NCBI GenBank assembly: GCA_025060175.1
Contig: JANXBE010000002.1
Coordinates: 29,213 to 93,212, forward strand
Direction of reading: 5' to 3'
Length of the DNA stretch: 64,000 nt
From: Thermomicrobium sp.
GTDB taxonomy: Bacteria > Chloroflexota > Chloroflexia > Thermomicrobiales > Thermomicrobiaceae
Shown: positions 34,737 through 45,777 of the stretch, one piece after another
Position numbering within the stretch: position 1 is the stretch's first letter
How the letters are laid out: each line of letters starts with the position of its first letter
Notes under the pieces: generated by a model
What the model saw: the letters and a program-made list of their open reading frames with translations, nothing else
What the model was told of the DNA's origin: nothing
Database searches by the model: none
Translations under genes and position numbers: made by a program

Positions 34737-35870
34737 TCATGCGACCGGGAAGCGCTCGACCAGCGCAACGAGCTGGAGCAAACCCAATTCGATCGGCGGA
34801 ATCTCGATCATTTCTTCGAGCGTATGACTCCCCCGACCACGCGTCAGTCCGATGCAGATCGCTGGAATCCCGGCCGCGATCGCCGCGTTCGCATCGGTGC
34901 TCGACGCGTCCAATACCGGTTCGATGCCGAGGGAGCGCAGAATCCGTATGGTCTCCTGAACGACCGCGGTCTCCGCCGGTGTCTCACCGGCTGGACGCTC
35001 GCCGAGCACCTCGAGTTCCACGCTCACCGTCGGGGAGTGGCGGCGACGACACAGATCCTCGACGGCCCGGCGCAGCCGATGGAGTTCTCGAGGATCGACC
35101 GAGCGGAGATCGACGTCCGCCGCAGCGACGGGCGCGATAGTATTGACGGACACGCCTCCCTCGATCCTCCCGACATTGTACGTCGTCTTGGGCGTACGCG
35201 GTATCGGCACCTCGGTCAACGCACAGATGATGCGCGCCAGTTCATGGATCGCGCTCGGGAGACCGAAGTTTCCCCACGAGTGCCCCCCCGGACCACGCAC
35301 GACGATGCGCAGACGCACCGAGCCGACGGCGACGTTCGTCACCCGGCCGAGATTGTGCCCCTCGACGGCGACCACCGCCCCGAGTTCCGCACCGAACTCC
35401 TCGACGAGTGCACGCATCCCCCGCAGGTTGCCCAGCCCCTCCTCGCCGACGTTCGCAGCCAAGAGCAGATCGCCTGGCGTTCGGATGGCCAAGGTATCGA
35501 GTAATTCGGAAAGCACGAGCAACGCTGCCACCCCGAGGGCGTTGTCACCGATCCCGGGTCCCCGGACCCACGAGTCCCCGCGCTCGATCCGCAAGACAGT
35601 GTCGGCAGGAAACACCGTGTCCAGGTGCGCCGCGAGGAGGAGACTCCGAGTGCCTCCCTGTCCCCGACGACGCACCAGCACATTCCCCACCGCATCCGAC
35701 TCCGGTCGCGCACCCTGCTGGCGAAAGAGTTCGGCCACGAACCGCGCCCGTGCTTCTTCCGCGAACGTCGGCGCCGGAACGGCTGCGATCCGACAGGCGA
35801 GTTCGACCGTCCGTGCGACGGCGCTCCGAACGAGCTGTCGCCTCGCGTGACTGTCCTGCATCTCTCCCAT
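34737..35870 (-). CDS. M20-family metallopeptidase
   Basis: 377 residues. Zinc-peptidase motifs: LLAAHLDTVFPAD near residue 80, GIGDNALGVAAL near 107, the catalytic and metal glutamates in ANVGEEGLGNLRG near 140, a lid-domain region GPGGHSWGNFG near 195, and the final histidine region GRGSHTLEEMIE near 350. Resembles tripeptidase T/ArgE/DapE-like members; the exact peptide or acyl-amino acid substrate is open. ATG 35870 is chosen; ATG 35861 is an alternative. It lies 28 bases upstream of dinG on the same strand. Confidence 0.87.
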   Translation of the reverse strand: MGEMQDSHARRQLVRSAVARTVELACRIAAVPAPTFAEEARARFVAELFRQQGARPESDAVGNVLVRRRGQGGTRSLLLAAHLDTVFPADTVLRIERGDSWVRGPGIGDNALGVAALLVLSELLDTLAIRTPGDLLLAANVGEEGLGNLRGMRALVEEFGAELGAVVAVEGHNLGRVTNVAVGSVRLRIVVRGPGGHSWGNFGLPSAIHELARIICALTEVPIPRTPKTTYNVGRIEGGVSVNTIAPVAAADVDLRSVDPRELHRLRRAVEDLCRRRHSPTVSVELEVLGERPAGETPAETAVVQETIRILRSLGIEPVLDASSTDANAAIAAGIPAICIGLTRGRGSHTLEEMIEIPPIELGLLQLVALVERFPVA

Positions 35871-35958
35871 CCAGCATCGCGCTGGCCCTGACGAGGCGAG
35901 TGTACCAGGTTCGCGACGAGCGATTCCGCCCCAGCACGCGAACAGGACCGCACACGCC

Positions 35959-35988
35959 TTGTGTCGGATCCCTCGTCAGGCGTACACT
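35959..35988 (+). promoter_or_regulatory. Promoter of the sdhCDAB operon
   Basis: TTGTGT (35959-35964), an 18-base spacer and TACACT (35983-35988), about 60 bases before sdhC. Confidence 0.5.
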
Positions 35989-36054
35989 TTGGCCGACACC
36001 GGCGTGTGCGTCCGCGCCCCACCTGACCCGTCGAACCGGTGAGGAGGCGAACGG

Positions 36055-36483
36055 GTGACGACCGAGACCACACGGGTAGTGCCGACCGCGAGCACTCGTG
36101 GAATTACCGCGTATCGTGGCTATCGTCCCCCTCCTGGGATGATCTCCTGGGCACTCCATCGGATCACAGGCCTCGGCGTGCTGCTGTTTCTCCTCCTGCA
36201 CATCGTCGATATTTTCCTCGTCAATTACGGACCGGAGGTCTTCAACGAACTGTTGTTCTTGTATCGGCACCCCGTCTTCCGCATTGGTGAGATCGTCCTC
36301 GTCGGCGGTCTGTACTACCACGCGGCGAACGGCGTGCGGATCATCTTGATCGACTTCTGGCCGGCAGCCTATCGCTACGAACGGCAGTTGTTCTACGGTG
36401 TGATCGCGGTCTTTCTGGCCGGATTCATCCCGACTGCATTCCTGATGATTCGCGCGATGCTGGTGGCAGGAGGGCACGCATGA
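36055..36483 (+). CDS. sdhC: Succinate dehydrogenase cytochrome b subunit
   Basis: 142 residues from GTG 36055 behind GAGGAGG. Three membrane helices: near 34-52 (GLGVLLFLLLHIVDIFLV), 75-95 and 113-133. SWALHRITG near 30 holds the serine and arginine that line the quinone site; histidines in LLLHIVD and YYHAANGVR are heme ligand candidates. Anchors the succinate dehydrogenase flavoprotein and iron-sulfur subunits to the membrane and passes electrons to quinone. Overlaps sdhD by four bases. Confidence 0.9.
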   Translation: MTTETTRVVPTASTRGITAYRGYRPPPGMISWALHRITGLGVLLFLLLHIVDIFLVNYGPEVFNELLFLYRHPVFRIGEIVLVGGLYYHAANGVRIILIDFWPAAYRYERQLFYGVIAVFLAGFIPTAFLMIRAMLVAGGHA

Positions 36484-36893
36484 CGACCGTGCGACCACAC
36501 ATCGGGCGAGAACGGCCGAGCGGGGGCTTCGAGCTGTACTCCTGGTACTTCTTCCGACTGAGTGGCCTGCTGCTGATCTTCCTGGCGATCGGTCACGTCG
36601 TCATCATGCATGTGGTGAACACGGTCGACGAGATCGATTGGCAGTTCGTTGCGGACCGGTGGAATTCGCCGTTCTGGCGGGCCTACGACTGGCTGATGCT
36701 GTTTCTGGCCCTCCTGCACGGGTTGAATGGGGCGCGCCTGGCAGTCGATGACTACGTTCGCCCCCAGGGATGGCGAGTCTTCGCGCATTCGGTGCTGTGG
36801 ACACTCGCCCTGGTATTCCTGATCATCGGTTCCCTGGCCGTACTGACCTTCGACCCGAGCAAGTTCGAGGTCGTCGCACACACAGGGGGTTGA
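36480..36893 (+). CDS. sdhD: Succinate dehydrogenase membrane anchor subunit
   Basis: 137 residues; ATG overlaps the sdhC stop (ATGA). [20 protein letters not shown] near residue 21 and MHVVN supply a likely heme ligand histidine; helices near 26-48, 64-85 ([20 protein letters not shown]) and 100-122. Together with SdhC it forms the membrane domain. Four bases separate its stop from the sdhA start. Confidence 0.9.
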   Translation: MTTVRPHIGRERPSGGFELYSWYFFRLSGLLLIFLAIGHVVIMHVVNTVDEIDWQFVADRWNSPFWRAYDWLMLFLALLHGLNGARLAVDDYVRPQGWRVFAHSVLWTLALVFLIIGSLAVLTFDPSKFEVVAHTGG

Positions 36894-36897
36894 GGCC

Positions 36898-38625
<1,728 letters not shown>

Positions 38626-38626
38626 T

Positions 38627-39322
38627 ATGCAGGTCACGGTGCGTATCCAGCGGTTCAATCCGGAGACCGACACGAAGCCGTACTACCAGGAGTACACGGT
38701 TGACGTCGAGCCGACCGATCGGGTCCTCGACGCCCTCAACGCGATCAAGTGGTACCAGGACGGCACCCTGACATTCCGGAGAAGCTGCGCCCACGGGGTC
38801 TGCGGTTCCGATGCGATGCGGATCAACGGGCGGAATCGGCTGGCCTGTAAAGTACTGATCAAAGATCTCGGTTCGAAGATCACGGTGGAACCCTTGCTCG
38901 GGTTCCGGATCATCCGCGATCTCGTCGTCGATATGGAGCCGTTCTTCGCGCAGTACCGCACCGTCATGCCGTACCTCATCAACGACGAACCACCGCCCGT
39001 GCGCGAGCGACTGCAGTCGCCGGAAGAACGCGCTCTCTACGACGACACGACGAAGTGCATCCTCTGTGCGTGCTGCACGGCAGCGTGTCCGATCTTCTGG
39101 ACCACGGAATGGCTCGGGCCGGCAGCCATCGTCAATGCGCACCGCTTTCTCTTCGACTCACGAGACCGCGCCACGGAGGAACGGCTCGCCATCCTGAATC
39201 AGAGGTTCGGCGTGTGGCGCTGTCGAACGATCTTCAACTGCACCGAGGCCTGTCCACGCGGGATCCAGGTCACCAACGCGATCGAGCAGGTCAAGCGCCG
39301 CATCCTCTTCGAGCAGAGCTGA
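38627..39322 (+). CDS. sdhB: Succinate dehydrogenase iron-sulfur subunit
   Basis: 231 residues, starting one base after the sdhA stop. [2Fe-2S] ligands in SCAHGVCGSDAMRINGRNRL followed by AC, with aspartate in the third ligand position as in E. coli SdhB; [4Fe-4S] site CILCACCTAACP near 144; [3Fe-4S]/[4Fe-4S] site CRTIFNCTEACPRG near 200. Passes electrons from SdhA to quinone in SdhCD. Confidence 0.96.
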   Translation: MQVTVRIQRFNPETDTKPYYQEYTVDVEPTDRVLDALNAIKWYQDGTLTFRRSCAHGVCGSDAMRINGRNRLACKVLIKDLGSKITVEPLLGFRIIRDLVVDMEPFFAQYRTVMPYLINDEPPPVRERLQSPEERALYDDTTKCILCACCTAACPIFWTTEWLGPAAIVNAHRFLFDSRDRATEERLAILNQRFGVWRCRTIFNCTEACPRGIQVTNAIEQVKRRILFEQS

Positions 39323-39334
39323 TGGAGGCGCAGT

Positions 39335-39808
39335 ATGCGGAATCCCTTCGACTGGGAGTATCTCACCGCTCCACTGTGGGAGATGCCGACCTGGGGTCCG
39401 CTGTCCATCGCCTACGTCATCGTCTTCGGTTCGGGTTTCCTCGCCTGCCTCTGGCTCTATAACGATCCGCGGCGGATCCTCCGCAAGCGCAATCCGCTGC
39501 TCGCGCAGTTCCTGCAGCGGATCGCCGGCTGGGGGCTTATCGTCTTCGGAATCGGCCTCTTCTTCTTCCTGTTTCGCCTGGGCCGCATCAGTGCGTTCAA
39601 CCTCTCGATGCGGCTCTGGCTCTACCTCAGTACGTTGCTCGCAGCGATCTGGAGCGCCTATGCCGCGCACCTCTTGCTGCGCGTCTACCCGCCGTTGGCT
39701 CGGCAGCGAGCGGAGGAGCTTCGCCGGAAGCAGTACGCGCTCACACCGAAACGGGCACACCGACAGCGCAGCCCTGCGTCAGCCGCGACGCCCCGCAAGT
39801 CCCGCTGA
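39335..39808 (+). CDS. Membrane protein at the end of the sdh operon
   Basis: 157 residues, 12 bases after the sdhB stop, ATG 39335 behind GGAGG. Three membrane segments: near 23-42 (LSIAYVIVFGSGFLACLWLY), 60-82 (RIAGWGLIVFGIGLFFFLFR) and 92-115 (LSMRLWLYLSTLLAAIWSAY), then a basic tail (RAEELRRKQYALTPKRAHRQ). No family recognised. Its position suggests an accessory or assembly role for the succinate dehydrogenase complex, but only context supports that. Confidence 0.75.
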   Translation: MRNPFDWEYLTAPLWEMPTWGPLSIAYVIVFGSGFLACLWLYNDPRRILRKRNPLLAQFLQRIAGWGLIVFGIGLFFFLFRLGRISAFNLSMRLWLYLSTLLAAIWSAYAAHLLLRVYPPLARQRAEELRRKQYALTPKRAHRQRSPASAATPRKSR

Positions 39809-39824
39809 ACGACCGCCAACGCAC

Positions 39825-39858
39825 GGGGCCGTCGCGCTCGTTGCACCGCGACGGCCCC
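39825..39858. terminator. Hairpin between the sdh operon and the SRP RNA
   Basis: GGGGCCGTCGCG (39825-39836) and CGCGACGGCCCC (39847-39858) form a perfect 12-bp stem. Transcripts from both sides end here; neither strand has a U-tract. Confidence 0.6.
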
Positions 39859-39861
39859 ACA

Positions 39862-40136
<275 letters not shown>

Positions 40137-40142
40137 CCTCCC

Positions 40143-40148
40143 AGTATA
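40143..40148 (-). promoter_or_regulatory. -10 element of the SRP RNA gene
   Basis: TATACT on the minus strand (40148-40143), seven bases before the inferred 5' end. Confidence 0.6.
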
Positions 40149-40255
40149 GCGCGCTCCGCACCCCGCAGCCAACCCACCACCGACCGGCTCCCGCCCACGA
40201 CGGCACCCGCAGGGTGTCCCCATGAACCCGCTCCGGACCGCTCACGAGCCGACGG

Positions 40256-40284
40256 TTGACACGACAGGCGCGGCGGAGTATGAT
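40256..40284 (+). promoter_or_regulatory. Near-consensus promoter of a small RNA candidate
   Basis: TTGACA (40256-40261), a 17-base spacer and TATGAT (40279-40284). It is the best promoter match in the window, and no coding gene follows. Confidence 0.75.
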
Positions 40285-40290
40285 GAGGTA

Positions 40291-40416
40291 TACGCAGCGT
40301 ACGTACAGTGTCCGAACGGTCGCCGTTCTGTCCTCTGCGTCATCGTCTCGACTTCCTGCTGACCACTTCTCCCTCCCTCCCTGTACCCGGGGCCGTCTGA
40401 CGACGGCCCCGTCTTC
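40291..40416 (+). ncRNA. Candidate small regulatory RNA with C-rich segment
   Basis: A transcript from the promoter at 40256-40284 to the terminator at 40389-40416 would be about 125 nt with no ORF. The 5' half folds: ACGCAG (40292-40297) pairs with CTGCGT (40335-40340) around the hairpin GAACGG-TCG-CCGTTC (40314-40328). A single-stranded pyrimidine stretch follows with CTCCCTCCCTCCC (40369-40381), complementary to GGGAGG ribosome binding sites. This arrangement resembles C-rich sRNAs that block translation starts. The RNA itself is inferred, not proven. Confidence 0.6.
40389..40416 (+). terminator. Terminator of the small RNA candidate
   Basis: GGGGCCGTC (40389-40397), loop TGAC after the stem base, GACGGCCCC (40402-40410), then GTCTTCT. 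The U-tract is weak. Confidence 0.65.
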
Positions 40417-40736
40417 TGCGCTGTACTGACCGCGTCGCCCCGGTCAGTCCACGAACCGGTCGAGGGGCGGGCCATCTGGGCTCCGCTCGAGCGCGAGCCA
40501 CCCGCTGTGCAGCGAGCGAGCGGCGTGGATGCTCCCACACCGATGGCAGCCCCGGGCAACGATGCGGACGCGGCAGGGGGGCGCAGAACGAGCCCGCCAC
40601 CACACTGGGGCTGGAGGCGTCCCCGCCGCTCCTGGCGTACGGGTCACGCGCGCCCCAGCGGTCTTCCCTGCGCAGGTGCTGCGCTCCACCCGGCCCGATG
40701 CTGGAACGACGCAGTCAGGGTGCCGCTGCAACACGA

Positions 40737-41014
40737 GCGGGGCGGTGGGAGTGCCACCGCCCCGCAGAAATGACGAAGGGGACCGAAGTCCCCGTCGCCG
40801 CGCGGGCCGATCACCGAAGGGGGGCGATCGCAGTTCGGCCAGGGCCGAGTCCGACCGAACTGGGTGCGGGTCGTGCAGAGGGCGCGATCCCGAACCAGGA
40901 TCGCGAAGGAGGGTCGTCAGAGGAGGTGCCTGCCCTCACCCGACGGCGGGGTGAGGCGGCTTGTCCTCGGCCTGCAGCGACCGACCCGCGGCGTGCGGTC
41001 ATGATACCGCACGC
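40737..41014. other. Run of short-loop hairpins, possible structured RNA
   Basis: Six strong hairpins follow one another: GCGGGGCGGTGG/CCACCGCCCCGC (40737-40765); GGGGAC-CGAA-GTCCCC (40778-40793), which is a UUCG tetraloop if read on the minus strand; CGATC/GATCG (40808-40830); CAGTTCGG/CCGAACTG (40831-40862); CGCGATCC/GGATCGCG (40883-40905); CCTCACCC/GGGTGAGG-type stem (40934-40956); and GCGTGCGGT/ACCGCACGC (40991-41014), which spans the stop codon of the ArsR-type gene. No ORF of quality is present. Strand and function unknown. The rest of 40420-40736 shows nothing recognisable. Confidence 0.4.
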
Positions 41015-42132
41015 AGACCGTTTTGGTTGTCTTGCTCGGTCGACGCGCGTTCGACCGAACCGATCCGCTCCAGCTCTTCGGCGATCTGCCGAAGACGCTG
41101 GGAGTTGATCGCGTAGTACTTCATCCCGTTGGCAGGCCGGACCGCCACGATTCCGGCAGCCTCTAGCATCGCCAGATGCCGAGAGACGGCCGATTGGCTG
41201 ATCCCCAGCATGCCAACGATCTCCTGAGCGTACCGCTCGCCACTCCGCAGCAATTCGATGATCCGCAAGCGCGTACCGTCTCCGAGCGCGCGAAGTCCAG
41301 GCAAGAGATCAGGCGAAATGACCGATTCCCCACCGGACTGCGTCGCCGCGCTCGTACGCTGACAGTTGAAATAGAGAATCAACTCTGGCGGATACAGAAT
41401 GAATTGGACGAAGTTTCCGAGATAGTACGAGGGACTGAACGTCACACGCTCGACGCGCGGCAACGCGAGCTGCACTTCGTCGGGCAAACGGTGACCACTC
41501 AGCTCCTCGAACGCCGTGGCGACGCTCGCGAAGGTCGTCGCCCGCGCTTGACGCACCGCGCGCCGCATCACCGGCAGATTGCGCTCGAACTCGGCCGCAT
41601 ACAGTTCCCGCCAGAAGCGCTCCAACAAGCGAACGGTCCGCTCCTTCAGCTGTTCAGGTGCGAGCACGAGTCGGACGACTCGATCGACGTCCGCTCGGGT
41701 GATGCCAGGCTCGACGAAGGCCCGCCACACGGACGGATCGTCCGACTCGGGGGGCGTCTCGAGCATCCCCCGATCGAGGTAGACCCGCAGCACCGCTTGG
41801 ATGGCCATACTGCGGTAGGCCCACGCCGGCAGACGCCGCAGATGCGCCAGATAGTCCTCGAACCCCGCATCTCGGTGCTCGGGTCGGAACGGATCGAACG
41901 ACATGAGGAGTTCTTCGACGTAGTACAACAGCCGACCCGAGAAGCCGAGGAGCGTATCGAGATCGTGCTCCCACTCGTCTCCGAGCGCCTTGCGCGCTTC
42001 GACCAGCCAACGCTCGAACCGTCGCGCATCGGTTGCCCGAAAGACCAACGAGATGACCGACGTCAGATCGAGCGGAACCGAGACCGCGATCTCGAGCTTG
42101 AGCGCCGGCCGGCCTACCAGCAGCTCACCCAT
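40999..42132 (-). CDS. ArsR-type transcriptional regulator with large N-terminal domain
   Basis: 377 residues from ATG 42132. Residues 1-260 form a helical domain of the DUF5937 kind (VPLDLTSVISLVFRATDARR and onwards) of unknown ligand. The last 100 residues hold a winged HTH: LRALGDGTRLRIIELLRSGE, QEIVGMLGISQSAVSRHLAM and LEAAGIVAVRPANGMKYYAI. No metal-binding cysteine motif of classic ArsR is seen, so it probably responds to an organic ligand. A promoter with a palindrome over its start site lies just upstream. Its target genes may include the divergent aromatic-degradation genes. Start uncertain: GGAGG is 15 bases away. Confidence 0.82.
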   Translation of the reverse strand: MGELLVGRPALKLEIAVSVPLDLTSVISLVFRATDARRFERWLVEARKALGDEWEHDLDTLLGFSGRLLYYVEELLMSFDPFRPEHRDAGFEDYLAHLRRLPAWAYRSMAIQAVLRVYLDRGMLETPPESDDPSVWRAFVEPGITRADVDRVVRLVLAPEQLKERTVRLLERFWRELYAAEFERNLPVMRRAVRQARATTFASVATAFEELSGHRLPDEVQLALPRVERVTFSPSYYLGNFVQFILYPPELILYFNCQRTSAATQSGGESVISPDLLPGLRALGDGTRLRIIELLRSGERYAQEIVGMLGISQSAVSRHLAMLEAAGIVAVRPANGMKYYAINSQRLRQIAEELERIGSVERASTEQDNQNGLRAVS

Positions 42133-42154
42133 GCTTCGCTGGCCCGGCCTCCTC

Positions 42155-42197
42155 GATATCGCGATATCACGATAGCATGAACGCGGACGCTTGTCAA
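42155..42197 (-). promoter_or_regulatory. Promoter and palindromic operator of the ArsR-type gene
   Basis: Minus strand TTGACA (42197-42192), 17-base spacer, TATCGT (42174-42169). The 14-base perfect palindrome GATATCGCGATATC (42155-42168) covers the expected start site near 42162, the usual place for an autorepressor to bind. Confidence 0.72.
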
Positions 42198-42948
42198 CCT
42201 TCATCCTTTCGCCCTGAAGTCCCGACACCGGTACCCGCGCTCCACGCGGTCGCCTTATGGCCCTCCAAGAAGCATCATCGTCCCGAGTCGCGCCTCCCGA
42301 GAGGCACGCGCGGCACTGCGACGTCGAGGCGCCCCGGTCTGTCGCAGGCCGCTGTGCCGACCCCGCGCGGGTCGGCCGCACACGGGTATTCGGCCTCCGG
42401 TGCGCGGCGACGCCCCCGCGCCTAGGACCCGCTCCTGCTCGCGTCCGGCCGCGGGCGGGCCGCGAAGCCCCTCCACCGCGGCTCGCATCGATCCCGTTCA
42501 CCGCCAGTCTTCTCGCCAAAGAGACCATCCGCATTCGACTGGACGCTCCGGTCGTGCTCGTGGAAGTCCGAACAACCCAGCCTGGGATCGCGCGGCAGGA
42601 GACCACGGCGTGGCGCGGAACCCGTGTCGCAGCGGCCCGTCCGACCCCTCTGGGCCGGCGATCCAGCGATCGCTCTCCCCACCGGCCCGCACGGTCCGTT
42701 GCGCGAGGCAGCGAGCTCCGCGTCGACGAGGGAACCTCCCCGGTCTCGTGTGCCGACCTGCGAGCGTACCGTGGAGCCTCGACCGGACACCCGTAAGGCA
42801 CGAGCGCCGCTGCCCGACGGTCGTACGGAACCGCCGGCGCAGGCAGTGTCGACCGCGAGCGTCGCCGTTCTGTTCACACCTGAACCTCGTAACGTCACGC
42901 AATCGGCACATGACTGGACCAACTGTTCACGATACCGGAACGGATCGG
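42198..42948. other. Stretch without a recognised gene
   Basis: About 750 bases between the regulator promoter and the hpaB promoter. Open frames show no family motifs; no RNA gene or strong hairpin with U-tract is seen. Confidence 0.45.
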
Positions 42949-42978
42949 TTGATGACGTCATCCGAAATCTCCTACACT
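42949..42978 (+). promoter_or_regulatory. Promoter of the monooxygenase gene with palindrome in the spacer
   Basis: TTGATG (42949-42954), 18-base spacer, TACACT (42973-42978). A perfect 12-base palindrome GATGACGTCATC (42951-42962) starts inside the -35 box and fills the spacer; a regulator bound there would block RNA polymerase. Confidence 0.6.
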
Positions 42979-43038
42979 ACGAGTGGGACCCGCAGACAGA
43001 GCTGTTGGACCGAGGGCTTCGACCCACGGAGGTGCACG

Positions 43039-44598
43039 ATGGCGCAGACGGTCGCGACGCGGCCGTTCACGGGGGAAGAGTATTTGGAGAGCTTGCGTGA
43101 CGGTCGCGAGGTCTACGTCTACGGCGAGCGCGTGCAAGACATCACCACCCACCCCGCGTTTCGGAACGCTGCCCGAATGGTCGCTCGTCTCTACGATGCC
43201 CTGCACGATCCGGCCAAGAAGGACGTGCTGACGGTCGAGACGGATACCGGAAACGGCGGGTTCACCCATCCCTTCTTCCGCGCCCCGCGCTCGGTCGAAG
43301 ACCTCCTCAAGGCGCGGGATGCGATCGCCGAGTGGGCGCGGATGACGTACGGATGGCTCGGCCGAAGCCCCGACTACAAGGCCAGTTTCCTCGGTACGCT
43401 CGGGGCCAACGCGCCGTTCTACGAACCGTTCAGCGAGAACGCACGCCGCTGGTATCGAATCGGCCAAGAGCGTGTCCTCTACTGGAACCACGCGATCATC
43501 AACCCGCCGGTCGACCGCAACCGTCCACCGGACGAAGTGGGCGATGTCTACATGCACGTCGAACGGGAGACCGACGGAGGGATCTACGTCTCCGGCGCCA
43601 AGGTGGTCGCGACCGGGTCGGTTCTGACCCACTACAACTTCATCGCGCACTACGGGCCGCTTCCGATCAAGGACAAGAAGTTCGCATTGATCTTCACCGT
43701 TCCGATGGACGTTCCGGGAGTGAAGCTGATCAGTCGACCGAGCTACGAGTACACCGCCGCCGTCATGGGCAGTCCCTGGGACTACCCGTTGTCGAGTCGG
43801 CTCGACGAGAACGACGCGATCTTCATCTTCGACAACGTCTTCGTGCCGTGGGAGAACATCTTCGTCTACGGCGACGTCGAGAAGGTGAACAACTTCTTCC
43901 CTGCCTCCGGCTTCATCCCACGGTTTACCCTGCATGGTTGCACGCGCTTCGCGGTCAAACTCGACTTCATCGCTGGCGCCTTGTTGAAAGCGATCGCCAC
44001 CACCGGCGTGAAGGAGTATCGGGGTGTGCAGGCGCAGGTCGGTGAGGTGATCGCCTGGCGCAACATCTTCTGGGCACTCACCGATGCGATGTGTCGCAAC
44101 CCGATCCCGTGGACCGACGGCTACCTCCACCCGAATCTCGAGTACGGCATGGCCTATCGGGCCCTTGCGCCGACCGCCTGGTCACGCGTGCGCCAAATCA
44201 TCCTGGACAACGTCGCGAGCGGACTCGTCTACCTGCCGAGCCATGCCCTCGACTTCAAGAATCCGGCCGAACGGCCGTATCTCGAGAAGTACGTCCGCGG
44301 CACCGGCGGCATCGACGCGCACGATCGAGTCAAATTGATGAAGCTCCTGTACGACGCGACGATCAGCGAGTTCGCCGGTCGACACGAGCTGTACGAGCGC
44401 AACTACGCCGGGAACCACGAGAACATCCGACTCGAATGTCTGGTGGTCGCAGAGGCAGTCGGCACTGCCGAGCGGATGCGCGGCCTGGCGGAACAGTGCA
44501 TGGCCGAATACGACCTGGACGGTTGGGTCGCGCCGGATCTGGTCAACAATGCGGATGTCAGTTGGGTCCTCAAGCGCTTCGTCGACCAACAGGGATGA
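43039..44598 (+). CDS. hpaB: 4-hydroxyphenylacetate 3-monooxygenase oxygenase component (HpaB family)
   Basis: Hydroxylates a phenol to a catechol with O2 and reduced FAD supplied by a reductase. 519 residues from ATG 43039 behind GGAGG. Acyl-CoA-dehydrogenase-like fold; recognisable segments are [20 protein letters not shown] at the start, [20 protein letters not shown] near 110, [20 protein letters not shown] near 195, [15 protein letters not shown] near 262, and [15 protein letters not shown] near 455. The true phenol could differ from 4-hydroxyphenylacetate. No HpaC-type reductase lies nearby. First gene of the cluster with an extradiol dioxygenase and a tautomerase. Confidence 0.9.
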   Translation: MAQTVATRPFTGEEYLESLRDGREVYVYGERVQDITTHPAFRNAARMVARLYDALHDPAKKDVLTVETDTGNGGFTHPFFRAPRSVEDLLKARDAIAEWARMTYGWLGRSPDYKASFLGTLGANAPFYEPFSENARRWYRIGQERVLYWNHAIINPPVDRNRPPDEVGDVYMHVERETDGGIYVSGAKVVATGSVLTHYNFIAHYGPLPIKDKKFALIFTVPMDVPGVKLISRPSYEYTAAVMGSPWDYPLSSRLDENDAIFIFDNVFVPWENIFVYGDVEKVNNFFPASGFIPRFTLHGCTRFAVKLDFIAGALLKAIATTGVKEYRGVQAQVGEVIAWRNIFWALTDAMCRNPIPWTDGYLHPNLEYGMAYRALAPTAWSRVRQIILDNVASGLVYLPSHALDFKNPAERPYLEKYVRGTGGIDAHDRVKLMKLLYDATISEFAGRHELYERNYAGNHENIRLECLVVAEAVGTAERMRGLAEQCMAEYDLDGWVAPDLVNNADVSWVLKRFVDQQG

Positions 44599-44759
44599 AC
44601 GCGCCGCAGGTCGCGGCGGCGAGCGGTTTCGCGGGTCCTCCCGTTCGCCGGTGCGGCCACAGGAGGTGGAGAGCCGAACGCACGGGGTCGGCACCCGAGA
44701 CGGCGGACAACGCCGGCAAGCAGGATCACCGGTCGCGTGGCTGAGTGGGAGGGAGTCCC

Positions 44760-45755
44760 ATGAGCACGAACGGGTACCCAGAACCCATCTTCGATGTGGC
44801 GCAGCTCGCCCATGTCGAGATCTACACTCCCGATCTCGACGGCACGCTCTGGTTCTTCAAGGAACTCCTCGGCCTGGAGGAGACGGAACGGCACGGTGAC
44901 TCCGTCTATCTGCGGGCCTATGAGGACTGGTACCACCATACGCTCAAGGTGACCAAGCGCGACAAGCCAGGCCTCGGTCATGTCGCCTGGCGCACCAGTT
45001 CGCCGCAAGCGCTCGAGCGGCGGGTGAAGGCGCTCGAAGCGAGTGGGCTGGGCGACGGTTGGCACGAGGGGGACCGCGGACACGGCCGCGCGTACCGGTT
45101 CCACACGCCGGACGGCCATGCCATGGAACTCCTCTGGGACGTGGAGTACTACCGCACGCCCGCCGAGGCGAAGACCAGACTGATCAACCGACCACAGCGC
45201 CGACCGCTCCGCGGTGTCCCGGTGCGTCGCATCGATCACGTCAACCTGTTGGCGAGCGATGTGACGCAGAACAAGCAGTTCCTGATGGACGTGCTGGGCT
45301 TCCGGCTGCGGGAGCACATCCTGCTCAACAACGGACGCGAGGCAGGTGCCTGGCTCTCGGTCAGCCCGCTGGTCCACGAGATCGCGTTCATGATGGACCA
45401 GGCAGGGGGCAAGGGCCGCTTCCACCACGTCTGCTACTGGTACGGCTACGTTCAGCACCTCTCCGATATCGCTGATATTTTCAGCGAGGTCGGGATCAAG
45501 ATCGAAGCAGGCCCCGGGAAGCACGGGATCTCCCAGGCATACTTCATGTACGTCATCGAGCCGGGCGGGAACCGGGTCGAACTCTTCGGCGATGCCGGGT
45601 ACCTCATCTTCGACCCCGCGTGGCAACCGATCACCTGGCGAGAGGAAGAGCTGGACAAGGGGATCATCTGGTTCGGTTCACCCTTGCCGGCCGAGTTCTT
45701 CATCTACGGCACTCCACCGGTCGAAGCGGCCGAACCGGCTCGCGCCGACGACTGA
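44760..45755 (+). CDS. Extradiol ring-cleavage dioxygenase (catechol 2,3-dioxygenase / homoprotocatechuate type)
   Basis: 331 residues from ATG 44760 behind GGGAGGGA. Two vicinal-oxygen-chelate domains: the first from [20 protein letters not shown] near residue 17, the second from [20 protein letters not shown] near 158. Metal ligands are likely His in RIDHVNL, His in RFHHVCYW near 218, and Glu in [10 protein letters not shown] near 270; the tyrosine in [11 protein letters not shown] is also typical. It cleaves a catechol next to its hydroxyls, following naturally on the HpaB product. Sits 161 bases after hpaB, on the same strand. Confidence 0.9.
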   Translation: MSTNGYPEPIFDVAQLAHVEIYTPDLDGTLWFFKELLGLEETERHGDSVYLRAYEDWYHHTLKVTKRDKPGLGHVAWRTSSPQALERRVKALEASGLGDGWHEGDRGHGRAYRFHTPDGHAMELLWDVEYYRTPAEAKTRLINRPQRRPLRGVPVRRIDHVNLLASDVTQNKQFLMDVLGFRLREHILLNNGREAGAWLSVSPLVHEIAFMMDQAGGKGRFHHVCYWYGYVQHLSDIADIFSEVGIKIEAGPGKHGISQAYFMYVIEPGGNRVELFGDAGYLIFDPAWQPITWREEELDKGIIWFGSPLPAEFFIYGTPPVEAAEPARADD

Positions 45756-45777
45756 ACGACGAAGTCGCGCCTGTCCG

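Noticed and set aside
40737..41014. RNase P RNA, tmRNA or 6S RNA
   Set aside because: None of the conserved core sequences (RNase P GAGGAAAGTCC and ACAGAA, tmRNA tag and T arm, 6S bubble layout) is present.
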